A stretch of DNA of 64,000 nucleotides. Source: Providencia huaxiensis. Lineage in GTDB: Bacteria > Pseudomonadota > Gammaproteobacteria > Enterobacterales > Enterobacteriaceae. Shown here piece after piece: positions 44,032 to 52,242 of the stretch (the stretch's first letter is position 1; every line of letters begins with the position of its first letter). The notes below the pieces were generated by a model that was not told where the DNA came from, made no database searches, and was given only the letters and a program-made list of their open reading frames with translations. The DNA lies in contig NZ_CP031123.2 of NCBI RefSeq assembly GCF_002843235.3, positions 4,340,001 through 4,404,000 of the forward strand, read 5' to 3'. Both the position numbers and the translations under genes were made by a program.

Positions 44032-45063
44032 ATGCTTAATTTGCAGACATTTAAAGCCGCTGCAGTACAAGCTGCTCCGGTGTTTCTTGATACCAATGCG
44101 ACGGTAGATAAAGTTTGCCATTTAATTGAAGAGGCGGCTGATAACGGAGCAAAATTGGTGGCATTTCCAGAGGTTTTTATTTCTGGTTACCCTTATTGGA
44201 GTTGGGTGATGAACCCGATAGATGGCAGCCCATGGTTTGAAAAACTGTGCAAATCTGCCATTGAAGTCCCAGGGCCTGAAATACAAAAAATTGCTCAAGC
44301 TGCCGCACGCCATCACATCAATGTTGTGATTGGTGTGAATGAGCGAAATCCTAATGGCATTGCTACGTTATATAATACATTAGTGACAATTTCTGATGAA
44401 GGAAGAATTCTGGGACGTCATCGTAAATTAGTCCCAACATGGGCAGAAAAATTGACGTGGGCAAATGGAGATGCCTCTTCACTAAAAGTTCACCAAACCA
44501 GTATTGGGCCACTTGGGGCGTTGGCGTGTGGGGAAAATACCAATACATTGGCCCGCTTTGCCTTATTGGCGCAAGGCGAGTTAGTCCATATTGCGAGCTA
44601 TATCGCCTTACCCGTTGCACCAAAAGATTATGACATGGCCGAGGCGATCCGTTTACGTGCTTCAGCCCACTGTTTTGAAGGCAAAGTCTTTACGGTTGTT
44701 TCGTGTTCGACAGTGTCAGAAGAAATTATTGATGCAATGTCTGCAACTCATCCAGAAGCACGTGAGTTACTGGCTCGACCAAACAGTGCTTTCTCAGGGA
44801 TCATCGGTCCTGATGGGCGGGTTGTAGGCCAACCTTTGATTGACAAAGAAGGGATTGTTTACGGTGAAATTGATTTGAACCGCTGTATTCAGCCACGACA
44901 AATGCATGATATTACAGGGCATTATAACCGTTTTGATATCTTTGATTTACAAGTAAACCGCCGACCATTAACGGCAGCACGTTTTCACGGTAATGGGCAA
45001 GAAAGTGAAGCTTTAAACACATTTCCAGAATCAAGTGAGTCATTTGGGGAGAACGAGATATGA
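44032..45063 (+). CDS. Nitrilase-superfamily carbon-nitrogen hydrolase
   Basis: 343 aa. The complete catalytic triad is visible: Glu47 in FPEVFISGYPYW, Lys132 in GRHRKLVPTWAEKLTW and Cys166 in LACGENTNTLARFALLAQGE. Length and these motifs place it with true nitrilases (branch 1) rather than short amidases. It hydrolyses a nitrile or amide with release of ammonia. In this operon it may remove nitrogen from maleamate formed after ring cleavage; an aryl-nitrile substrate is the conservative alternative. GGGGGAAGC precedes the ATG; its stop overlaps the next ATG (ATGA). Confidence 0.82.
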   Translation: MLNLQTFKAAAVQAAPVFLDTNATVDKVCHLIEEAADNGAKLVAFPEVFISGYPYWSWVMNPIDGSPWFEKLCKSAIEVPGPEIQKIAQAAARHHINVVIGVNERNPNGIATLYNTLVTISDEGRILGRHRKLVPTWAEKLTWANGDASSLKVHQTSIGPLGALACGENTNTLARFALLAQGELVHIASYIALPVAPKDYDMAEAIRLRASAHCFEGKVFTVVSCSTVSEEIIDAMSATHPEARELLARPNSAFSGIIGPDGRVVGQPLIDKEGIVYGEIDLNRCIQPRQMHDITGHYNRFDIFDLQVNRRPLTAARFHGNGQESEALNTFPESSESFGENEI

Positions 45064-45815
45064 GTTTAGCACGTACATATCGTATCGGGCAGATTGTCCC
45101 GTCATCAAATACCACGATGGAAACAGAAATTCCGGCTATATTACGGGCAAGAGAAGTGCTGTTTGCGGAGCGCTTTACCTTTCATTCAAGCCGTATGCGT
45201 ATGCAAAAAGTTACCAAAGAGGAGTTGGCAAAAATGGACTCCGATAGTGACCGCTGCGCTATTGAATTGTCAGATGCTGCAGTTGATGTTCTGGGATATG
45301 CCTGTTTAGTTGCGATTATGAGCATGGGGAAAGGTTACCATCGCATTTCAGAAAAACGTTTATTTCAACGTACGGTAGATAACGGCCATCCAGCACCTGT
45401 AGTGACGAGTGCAGGGGCATTAGTTGATGGCCTACATGCGATAGGGGCTAAAAAAGTGTCTATTTTAACGCCGTATATGAAGCCATTGACGCAATTAGTG
45501 ATTGATTATATTGAAAGCGAAGGCATTGAAGTGGTAGATAGTATTTCATTGGAAATTCCAGATAATTTAGACGTGGGGCGGCAAAACCCATTAGCACCAG
45601 TGGAAATTACGAAAAAACTCAACACCCAAGTAGATGCAATTGTGGCTTCTGCATGTGTACAAATGCCTTCGCTACCCTCAATACAATTAATTGAAGACCG
45701 AGTTGGTTTACCAGTACTGTCTTCTTCGGTGGCAACTACTTATATGATGCTAAAAAAGCTGGGTTTAGAAACTCGTGTTGATGGGTTTGGTTCCTTGTTG
45801 AGTGGAAAGTTTTAG
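45060..45815 (+). CDS. Maleate cis-trans isomerase (Asp/Glu racemase superfamily)
   Basis: 251 aa. The N-terminal IGQIVPSSNTTMETEIP is the maleate-isomerase/arylmalonate-decarboxylase family start. Two catalytic cysteines are present in GYACLVAIMSMG (about residue 80) and ASACVQMPSLP (about 200). It converts maleate to fumarate, which enters the TCA cycle. Overlaps the nitrilase-like gene by four bases, so the two are translationally coupled. Its presence implies that the pathway generates maleate. Confidence 0.87.
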   Translation: MSLARTYRIGQIVPSSNTTMETEIPAILRAREVLFAERFTFHSSRMRMQKVTKEELAKMDSDSDRCAIELSDAAVDVLGYACLVAIMSMGKGYHRISEKRLFQRTVDNGHPAPVVTSAGALVDGLHAIGAKKVSILTPYMKPLTQLVIDYIESEGIEVVDSISLEIPDNLDVGRQNPLAPVEITKKLNTQVDAIVASACVQMPSLPSIQLIEDRVGLPVLSSSVATTYMMLKKLGLETRVDGFGSLLSGKF

Positions 45816-45838
45816 CTGAATTATCGCCGACTTCTGCT

Positions 45839-45878
45839 ACTCTTGAGCGGTTGTAATCAAATGCAATAATTCAAGAGT
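45839..45878. promoter_or_regulatory. Inverted repeat upstream of the MarR gene
   Basis: ACTCTTGA (45839-45846) and TCAAGAGT (45871-45878), 24 bases apart, ending 16 bp before the MarR start. Could be an autoregulatory site or a leader stem. It does not resemble the palindrome at 35271. Confidence 0.35.
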
Positions 45879-45894
45879 TTATCAAGGGGAGCGA

Positions 45895-46443
45895 ATGGCA
45901 AACTCAAAGGTTTTTGTTGATAATTACTTGCCTGCCCTGTTGGGGCAGGCTTGGATGTTAGTTTCATCGGAATTTCATGCCATTGTTGAAAAAAAAGGGT
46001 TGTCAGTCTTAGAGTGGCGAGTGCTATCCACACTAGCAGGCAATGGCTCGATGGGGATCACTGAGCTGTCACAAAAAACGGTCAGCAAACAACCGACAAT
46101 TACTCGCGTACTGCAACGGTTAGAGCAGCAGGGACACGTGGTTCGCCACAGTAACCATAATGGAAGTGATAAGCGCATAACACTTGTTAGTGTGACATCA
46201 AGTGGAATGTCACTGGTCGATGGCTTACTTGTTGCGGCTCAGCAACACGAAGAAGCCGTTTTAGCCCCTTTGGGGTTGCGTAAAAGTAAGCTCCTTAAGC
46301 AAGTACTACAAGAACTTGTTGAGCGGCACAGTATAGAAAACACCAATACAGCTGATAAAAGTACTTCGGATAAAAATAATGCAAAAATGGTAAAAAGGAA
46401 AAAATCAGGCAGTCAAAATTTATCCAAAGAAACAACAAAGTAG
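45895..46443 (+). CDS. MarR-family transcriptional regulator
   Basis: 182 aa. Winged helix at residues 30-105: LSVLEWRVLSTLAGNGSMGITELSQKT, SKQPTITRVLQRLEQQGHVVR, SDKRITLVSVT. The last 40 residues form a Lys/Ser/Asn-rich tail not typical of MarR. MarR proteins usually repress and are released by aromatic ligands; it follows the maleate isomerase by 79 bp in the same direction, so it probably senses a pathway aromatic or aryl-CoA. AAGGGGAGCGA precedes the ATG. A palindromic AT hairpin (TATCTATTT / AAATAGATA, 46512-46532) follows it. Confidence 0.82.
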   Translation: MANSKVFVDNYLPALLGQAWMLVSSEFHAIVEKKGLSVLEWRVLSTLAGNGSMGITELSQKTVSKQPTITRVLQRLEQQGHVVRHSNHNGSDKRITLVSVTSSGMSLVDGLLVAAQQHEEAVLAPLGLRKSKLLKQVLQELVERHSIENTNTADKSTSDKNNAKMVKRKKSGSQNLSKETTK

Positions 46444-46710
46444 TCGATTAATGATGGTTTAGTCCTATTTTTGATGGCAATACACAGCTTATTATTGATA
46501 TTGCGTTTAACTATCTATTTATCAAATAGATAAATAAGTTTTTTATGGGTATTTAAGTCAGTGATGATTTTTCGCAACCTGATGATAGATAGGCTATTTC
46601 TTAATTTTATTATTTTTGTATCGATTGATTAATTGCCACTTTACATTGATTCAATTTATCTATTTACTTCATAACTGATAATTAATGATTAGCTAAACAT
46701 GGAGCAATCA

Positions 46711-48357
46711 ATGTCAGTAGTGACACTTGTACTCGTTTTTTTATTAGCCGTTGTTGTGAGCGTTTTTGTTTCACGACTGCTCAAAGATATTATTCCATTA
46801 CCCTTGATCCAGATAGCACTAGGGGCTGGCTTGTCTTTATACGGTTTTACAGTTGAATTTGAACCTCATCTATTTCTGTTTTTATTTATTCCCCCTTTAT
46901 TGTTTCTTGATGGCTGGCGTATTCCTAAAGAAGCCTTATTTCAAGAAATTAAGCCGATCATGTCGTTAGCTATTGGTCTAGTGGTAGTAACGGTTATTGG
47001 TATGGGCTTTTTTATACATTGGTTAATTCCAGCTATTTCTTTGGCCGTCGCTTTTGCGTTGGCAGCTATTTTGTCGCCTACAGACCCAGTTTCCGTGTCT
47101 GCCATGACGGTCAATTCCCCATTGCCATCGCGAATGGCGCATATCCTAGAGGGGGAGTCATTGCTGAATGATGCAACGGGTTTGGTGTGTTTCAGTTTTG
47201 CGGTAGTTGCTGCATTAACTGGCACATTTTCTCTTGCTTCAGCGGCTGGGCAATTTGTATTCGTGGCGTTTGGCGGAATTTTAATTGGTTTGCTAGTGGC
47301 TTGGGCAATTGGTTGGTTAAACCAATTATTGGTTAAGCGTACAGGGGAAGAACCTGCTATTCAGATAATGATCAGCTTATTGATGCCATTTACGGCTTAC
47401 TTGTTAGCTGAACATTTACATGTTTCTGGTATTTTAGCGGCAGTGGTTGCCGGTATTGCCATGCACTATGAAAAAATCGCAGGGCGTATGCAAGCCGCCA
47501 CTCGTATGCAAAGTAAAGCGGTGTGGGATACGGTACAAACCGCGTTGAACGGGATGATTTTCATCTTGTTAGGCGAACAGTTACCGGGTATGTGGACAAA
47601 TATGCCTGCTGTAGCAGAGGCCGCGGGTGCGAGCTATCCTTGGATGCTATTTGTTTATGTGGCAATTATTACCGTGGCATTGGCCGTTTTACGCTTTAGC
47701 TGGGTGTGGATCTCGATGACTTTAACCGTCTTCCATAAGCGCCGTCGCGGTAAAGAAGCGGATGTTATGCATATTCGCATGATGGCGGTGATGGCGACAG
47801 CGGGTGTGCGTGGAGCGATTACATTAGCGGGTATTCTCACGTTACCTTTATTGATGCCTGATGGTTCATTATTTCCGAATCGTGACGTGGCTATTTTCTT
47901 AGCGATGGGGGTGATTTTATGTTCACTACTGATTGCCAGTATTGCACTGCCTATTTTAACGAAAGGGTTGGTACAAGACTTACCTTATGATAATGACGAA
48001 ATTCGAGCGCGCTTGGCCTTAAATGAAGCTGCAATGGCACATTTACGTGACCTGATGAATCACCCATCGGATGATATGGATGAAATTGCCATGCGTACTG
48101 AGGTTGGGGCTCAATTATTAGAAATTTATGGTAGACGACTCGATAATTCAGATGAAACTGAATCAGATGTCTATGATTTACACAAAATGATTGATATGGA
48201 ACGTGAGATGTCCAAATCAGCGTTAAAAGCGAAACGGGACGCGTTATACCAAATGCGTAAAAGCAAAAATATCAATGAAAGGGTATATCACCGTTTACGT
48301 GATGAACTTGATTTAAAAGAAGAAACGCTTAATCACCATAAAAATGGTAAACATTAG
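46711..48357 (+). CDS. Na+/H+ antiporter, YjcE/NhaP family (CPA1)
   Basis: 548 aa from ATG 46711 (GGAG seven bases upstream, inside the longer frame that starts at 46699). About 12 membrane segments: LFIPPLLFLDGWRIP, the ion-site AAILSPTDPVSVSAM and GESLLNDATGLVCFSF (conserved Asp), and MAVMATAGVRGAITLAGI. The C-terminal 140 residues are cytoplasmic and helical. It exchanges Na+ (or K+) for protons in the inner membrane. Monocistronic with terminator at 48364. Confidence 0.88.
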   Translation: MSVVTLVLVFLLAVVVSVFVSRLLKDIIPLPLIQIALGAGLSLYGFTVEFEPHLFLFLFIPPLLFLDGWRIPKEALFQEIKPIMSLAIGLVVVTVIGMGFFIHWLIPAISLAVAFALAAILSPTDPVSVSAMTVNSPLPSRMAHILEGESLLNDATGLVCFSFAVVAALTGTFSLASAAGQFVFVAFGGILIGLLVAWAIGWLNQLLVKRTGEEPAIQIMISLLMPFTAYLLAEHLHVSGILAAVVAGIAMHYEKIAGRMQAATRMQSKAVWDTVQTALNGMIFILLGEQLPGMWTNMPAVAEAAGASYPWMLFVYVAIITVALAVLRFSWVWISMTLTVFHKRRRGKEADVMHIRMMAVMATAGVRGAITLAGILTLPLLMPDGSLFPNRDVAIFLAMGVILCSLLIASIALPILTKGLVQDLPYDNDEIRARLALNEAAMAHLRDLMNHPSDDMDEIAMRTEVGAQLLEIYGRRLDNSDETESDVYDLHKMIDMEREMSKSALKAKRDALYQMRKSKNINERVYHRLRDELDLKEETLNHHKNGKH

Positions 48358-48363
48358 TTAGAG

Positions 48364-48397
48364 AAAAATGACCTGAATTTATTCAGGTCATTTTTTT
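48364..48397 (+). terminator. Terminator after the antiporter
   Basis: 14-bp perfect stem AAAAATGACCTGAA / TTCAGGTCATTTTT, loop TTTA, then T-run. Confidence 0.9.
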
Positions 48398-48475
48398 ATG
48401 AATGTCATTCAAGTAGGTTTGACGGTTTGTATAGATTGCTGATAAGTTAGTAATAATTCTATTTAGGAAATTTAT

Positions 48476-48523
48476 ATGTTACAAGGCACTGTTAGCTTAA
48501 GCATTATTATTACCATCACATAG
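48476..48523 (+). CDS. Putative leader peptide, 15 aa, Ile/Thr-rich
   Basis: ATG 48476 with AGGA seven bases upstream; the 15-codon reading frame ends in SIIITIT (three ATT codons, then ACC ATC ACA) before TAG. The 3' half lies in a hairpin CCATCAC / GTGGTGG (48513-48529), enclosed by AGCTTA / TAAGCT (48494-48499, 48533-48538), and a terminator follows at 48546. This is the architecture of an attenuation leader for Ile/Thr supply, but the downstream gene is not an amino-acid gene. Whether it is translated is unproven. Confidence 0.4.
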   Translation: MLQGTVSLSIIITIT

Positions 48524-48545
48524 TGGTGGGGATAAGCTACATCCT

Positions 48546-48584
48546 AAACCCGCCAGATAAGGCGGGTTTTTTGTCCTTATCTGG
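48546..48584 (+). terminator. Terminator with overlapping alternative hairpin
   Basis: Terminator stem AAACCCGCC / GGCGGGTTT (48546-48554, 48561-48569) plus T-run. A competing perfect 10-bp repeat CCAGATAAGG / CCTTATCTGG (48553-48562, 48575-48584) overlaps both terminator arms and would exclude it. The kinase gene starts 26 bp later. Confidence 0.7.
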
Positions 48585-48609
48585 TTAATTCTTCAGTAAG
48601 GAGCTATTT

Positions 48610-49122
48610 ATGAATTTAACAGAAGCCTCACCATCATTAAAAAAACCGCCTCGTTTGCATTTTCTTTGTGGCAAAATTGCTTCAGGGAAATCGACATTAG
48701 CAAAACAACTGGCTAACGCCCCCCGTACTATTTTGCTCTGTGAAGATGAATGGCTTGCCGCCCTTTATCCTAATGAAATCACTGAACTGGCTCACTATGT
48801 TGAAAAAAGTACCCTAGTGAAGCAAGTATTAGAAGGCCATATTGAGCAATTGATACAGGCTGGGAATAATATTGTGATGGATTTTCCTGCGAATACACCG
48901 ATGCAGCGGCAATGGTTAACGTCATTGGCACAGGCATCTGATGTCCCTTATGTATTTCATGTATTACAGGTAAGTAATGACGAGTGTAAAGCAAGACTTG
49001 CAGCGCGGAATTTAGCAGGGGAAAACCCATTTCAAACATCTGAAACGCAGTTTGATTTAATTACGGCACATTTCTCTTATCCAAAAAGTAGCGAGCAGCT
49101 AATCTGCAAATTTTACCCATAG
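48610..49122 (+). CDS. Small P-loop kinase (AAA-type ATP-binding)
   Basis: 170 aa. Walker A near the N-terminus, FLCGKIASGKSTLAKQL (about residues 19-35), then EDEWLAALYP, a hydrophobic strand NIVMDFPANT and an Arg-containing lid (CKARLAARN). The layout matches small-molecule or zeta-toxin/chloramphenicol-phosphotransferase-like P-loop kinases; the substrate is unknown. AAGGAG precedes the ATG. Expression may depend on the attenuator-like region before it. Confidence 0.75.
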   Translation: MNLTEASPSLKKPPRLHFLCGKIASGKSTLAKQLANAPRTILLCEDEWLAALYPNEITELAHYVEKSTLVKQVLEGHIEQLIQAGNNIVMDFPANTPMQRQWLTSLAQASDVPYVFHVLQVSNDECKARLAARNLAGENPFQTSETQFDLITAHFSYPKSSEQLICKFYP

Positions 49123-49132
49123 AAATAACAGG

Positions 49133-49171
49133 TCTGAGTAATAAACCTCTGGAGGATACTTATTACTCAGA
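49133..49171. terminator. Hairpin between convergent genes
   Basis: 12-bp perfect stem TCTGAGTAATAA / TTATTACTCAGA, between the kinase gene and the minus-strand flavin-reductase-like gene; weak T-runs both ways. Confidence 0.6.
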
Positions 49172-49178
49172 TTTATAG

Positions 49179-49799
49179 TCATTTAGGGCGATACATTTTT
49201 AAATTTTGCTGTTGTTCTATCCAATAATAATCGGCGGGTCCTCCTGCACGCAATAGTGGCTTCTGGCCAGCACAGTCATATAATCCATCATTCAATGCGG
49301 ACTCATCAATATGCACCATGACAACCTCTCCCATCACCATCCAAGTATCCAATAACTGGCCATCAGCACGTTTCAGTTGTTGGTATTGTGTGACAACACA
49401 TTCCATTGAAACGGGTGTTTGAGCGATGCGAGGGGGTGAAACTAATGTTGAAGGGAGAGTGGATAGCCCCGTTAATGCAAATTCGCTTTCACCATGTGCC
49501 AATGTAGCACTACTCATATTTACCTTTTCGCCAAGTGCAAGAGTTGCGAGGTTATACACAAACTCCCCTGTTTCGATGGCATTAGTTACTGAATCTTTTT
49601 TACCAACACTCGAAAAGGCCAATATAGGTGGTGAATAATTGAAAATATTGAAAAAACTATAAGGAGCTAGATTGGCTCTACCTTTACTATCACAGGTTGA
49701 TATCCAACCAATAGGCCTAGGGCCAATGAGTGATGGGATAGGATCATGGGGGAGCCCGTGACCCCGCAGTGGTTGGTAGCTATAGAATTTTTCTATCAT
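49179..49799 (-). CDS. Flavin-reductase-like FMN-binding protein
   Basis: 206 aa. Flavin-reductase-domain family: IGPRPIGWISTCDSKGRANLAPYSFFNIFNY (residues 25-55) with the FMN-binding pattern, PPILAFSSVGKKDSVTNAIETGEFVYNLAT, and a late MVMGEVVMVHID strand. Likely a cytoplasmic FMN-binding oxidoreductase or reductase partner; the electron acceptor is unknown. It is different from the StyB-like protein at 23366. Single gene. Confidence 0.78.
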   Translation of the reverse strand: MIEKFYSYQPLRGHGLPHDPIPSLIGPRPIGWISTCDSKGRANLAPYSFFNIFNYSPPILAFSSVGKKDSVTNAIETGEFVYNLATLALGEKVNMSSATLAHGESEFALTGLSTLPSTLVSPPRIAQTPVSMECVVTQYQQLKRADGQLLDTWMVMGEVVMVHIDESALNDGLYDCAGQKPLLRAGGPADYYWIEQQQNLKMYRPK

Positions 49800-50435
49800 T
49801 TTGGAGTCCTTTTTAACTTTACTTTAACGGATATTTGAACAAGGTGTTAGGTGTTTAAATAAAAAATGCGATTAATGCATAAATAATGCAGTAAGTGGAT
49901 ATTCTATTTTTAATTTTGCTTATATTAACGCTTGAGGATATAACTCAATATAACAATAATAAATTAAATAGTAATTGATGATTATCTTTATTTTATTTAT
50001 GAGTTTTAGCATTGACTTCATTGTTTAACTCTATTTTTGTGTAAATCTAGTGGGTTTATTCGTTTTAATTGGTAGCGTTGCTTTATTCTTTTTATTTTAT
50101 TTTGTCCGGTACGTTAATATTTTAAATTTAATTTATTTATTTTGCTATTATTTTATCTGCAATGTTGTTTAATTTGTTGTTTTTTTTGTTTATTTTTGCA
50201 GTTTTATAAAATATATAATAGGTGTTATATAATTTAATAGGAAATAACTATCAAATTATATATGTTCGATCGATACAAACGTATTTACAGGCTTAATTAA
50301 TAAACCTATATTTAAAATTAATTGTTTCTATCTGTGTTTGGATATATCCACTTTTTCACATGAAAATAATCTGTCTTTTAATTAAGGTTGGCTAATTAAA
50401 TTTTTTATATGGGAGTGTTTTTTGTTGGAATTAAT
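49800..50435. other. AT-rich region upstream of fimbrial operon 2
   Basis: About 640 bp, extremely AT-rich, no ORF I can support. It contains a small TCGATCGA palindrome (50266-50273). It presumably carries the promoter for the MrpJ-like gene. I looked for the long terminal inverted repeats expected of an mrp-type invertible promoter and did not find them by eye. Confidence 0.45.
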
Positions 50436-50765
50436 ATGATAAAAACGGATGCATTATTACGTCGAGATGTTGGGTTATTTTTAAGGCAAGCAAGAATTGA
50501 TAAATCATTAACAGGATACCAATTAGCGAAAATATTAAAAATAAGTCAACAGCAGATTTCTCGTTATGAAAGAGGAGAAACTGGTATTAATATTGAAACG
50601 TTAAATATTTTTTTGAACGTATTAGAAAAAAATTGGTTAGAGTTCTTTTTTAAAGTATTAGTGAACCATTCAAGTGAAATTGCAGATATAAGAACACAAG
50701 ATGAAATTTTTTATCTCATCGAAAGAACATTTTTCTACTATTATGGAAAACTAAAAACCAGATGA
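50436..50765 (+). CDS. MrpJ-like HTH (XRE) fimbrial/motility regulator
   Basis: 109 aa from ATG 50436 (GGA upstream; the longer frame begins at 50409 without a good site), close to the 107 aa of MrpJ. Helix-turn-helix VGLFLRQARIDKSLTGYQLAKIL, then KISQQQISRYERGETGINIETL (residues about 11-56), the MrpJ/SinR-like DNA-binding pattern; a C-terminal tail follows. In Proteus, MrpJ is coded at the end of the mrp operon and represses flagella when fimbriae are made. Here the gene stands before the operon. Confidence 0.8.
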   Translation: MIKTDALLRRDVGLFLRQARIDKSLTGYQLAKILKISQQQISRYERGETGINIETLNIFLNVLEKNWLEFFFKVLVNHSSEIADIRTQDEIFYLIERTFFYYYGKLKTR

Positions 50766-50926
50766 TTTTCAATGGATTTTTTATTGAGATAGTAATTTAC
50801 ATATATTGTAGTTCTTAGTTTTTGTGTCCTCTTTAATTGGATTAAATATGGAAATTAGACTTACGCTATTAAATTTTTAATGGTGTATTTGTTGTAGTTT
50901 AATTTTTTAATTGAAAGGAAAAATAT

Positions 50927-51514
50927 ATGCGATTAACCAAATTAAATATTGCCCCCAAATTATCAAAATCATCTCGGTTATTTATTTTTACTGCATTGAT
51001 GACGGTTTTTTTGTCAGCAAATTCTGCGGCAGACAATACCGGTACAGTTGATTTCGAAGGTGTCGTTGTGAGCACGCCTTGTAATATAGCTCAATCATCA
51101 CTAAAGCAACTTATTGATTTTGGACAGTTATCTCGCAGAGCATTGGAAAATGGTCGCGTAGCTGAAGTGAAATTTAATATTGAATTTACGGGATGCGATT
51201 TCGCTGATTTTGATACTGATGCAGCCGGAAAACCCATTGCTGTTAAATCAATGGAATTAGTGTTTACAGGCCAAAGTTATGCGGATGCAACAAATACTTT
51301 GCTTTCTACTTCTGCGGGTAATACCAACAATGTGGGAATTGGCATTGATGGATTTGAATTTGGAAAAGCAAAAGATGTGTTCTCACGCATTATCAATAAA
51401 AAGGGAGATAACGTGCTGTCTTTCAAAGCGTTAGCAAAGGCTGTTGATACGACGAAAAGTGTATCGGAAGGTAGGTTCAGTGCGGTAACAAACTTTCGTA
51501 TTACCTATCAATAA
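50927..51514 (+). CDS. Fimbrial major subunit, MrpA-like (operon 2)
   Basis: 195 aa. Signal peptide with a longer n-region (to about residue 36, ending NSAA), mature DNTGTVDFEGVVVSTPCNIAQSS with the pilin donor strand and first Cys, second Cys at FTGCDFAD, and a C-terminal FSAVTNFRITYQ. First gene of an eight-gene operon in MR/P order. GAAAGGAAAAAT precedes the ATG. A stem-loop follows and may set a high pilin-to-assembly ratio. Confidence 0.85.
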   Translation: MRLTKLNIAPKLSKSSRLFIFTALMTVFLSANSAADNTGTVDFEGVVVSTPCNIAQSSLKQLIDFGQLSRRALENGRVAEVKFNIEFTGCDFADFDTDAAGKPIAVKSMELVFTGQSYADATNTLLSTSAGNTNNVGIGIDGFEFGKAKDVFSRIINKKGDNVLSFKALAKAVDTTKSVSEGRFSAVTNFRITYQ

Positions 51515-51522
51515 CTAAATTA

Positions 51523-51552
51523 TTTAACCGCCAGCATTGGCTGGTGGTTAAA
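51523..51552 (+). terminator. Intercistronic hairpin after the MrpA-like gene
   Basis: Stem TTTAACCGCCAGC / GCTGGTGGTTAAA with one wobble pair and a four-base loop. Same position (after the major pilin) as the hairpin in operon 1. Confidence 0.65.
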
Positions 51553-51578
51553 TGAGAGCCAGTAGAAGAGGTGTCGTG

Positions 51579-52154
51579 GTGAGCTATCAAAGGGCTATGG
51601 ATATAACAGTGCTGTTGGTAATGCTTATTTTTAGTATTCATTCATATGCAGACATCAAAAGCGTTAAACCCCACAGCGTCAGTGCAATAACATTACTCAG
51701 GGGTAGCGTCATTGATGCACCGTGCTCAATAACATTGCAAAATCGCTATCAAACTATTGATTTTTCTTCTTTGGCTCTCGCTTTGTTGTCAAATAGCTTG
51801 CAAAGAGAAATGCATGATCAGCCTTTTATTATCGAGTTACAAGATTGCGGCAGTGTCTATTCAACCGTTGATCTAAAAACATGGAAGATACGCTTTGTTG
51901 GCCAAAATACACAATATATTGATGCTTTTATACTACAAGGTGCTTCCGAAGGGGTGGGTATTTCGGTATTAGATAATTCAAAAAGACGATTACAGCCTAA
52001 TAAGGATTATTCATTATCTGACAATGTGTTGTATCAAGATAAATCAGGTTACAGCCTTTTCCTTCGTTATTTCTTACGTCTGGAATTAACCGGACAACCG
52101 ATCCAAGCAGGTCGTTATTACGGACTGCTCCGCTTTTTCATCGATTACCAATAA
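51579..52154 (+). CDS. Fimbrial subunit, MrpB-like (operon 2)
   Basis: 191 aa if started at GTG 51579, which has GAAGAGG seven bases upstream; ATG 51552 (inside the hairpin) or ATG 51597 are alternatives. Hydrophobic signal ITVLLVMLIFSIHSYA, then a pilin-like part with Cys in IDAPCSITL and LQDCGSV, ending LRFFIDYQ. In MR/P, MrpB helps anchor or terminate the fimbria, and this gene holds the same place between the major subunit and the usher. Confidence 0.75.
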   Translation: MSYQRAMDITVLLVMLIFSIHSYADIKSVKPHSVSAITLLRGSVIDAPCSITLQNRYQTIDFSSLALALLSNSLQREMHDQPFIIELQDCGSVYSTVDLKTWKIRFVGQNTQYIDAFILQGASEGVGISVLDNSKRRLQPNKDYSLSDNVLYQDKSGYSLFLRYFLRLELTGQPIQAGRYYGLLRFFIDYQ

Positions 52155-52242
52155 CACGCACGAAGAATACGTTTCTATGAGCTTCATTTTGAAGATGCAC
52201 TCTTATTGCATTTAATCTGGTATAGCGAGGATGGTATAGAGC

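Noticed and set aside
49800..50926. Invertible promoter element of the mrp type
   Set aside because: No pair of long inverted repeats and no recombinase gene seen by eye; left open as a check.
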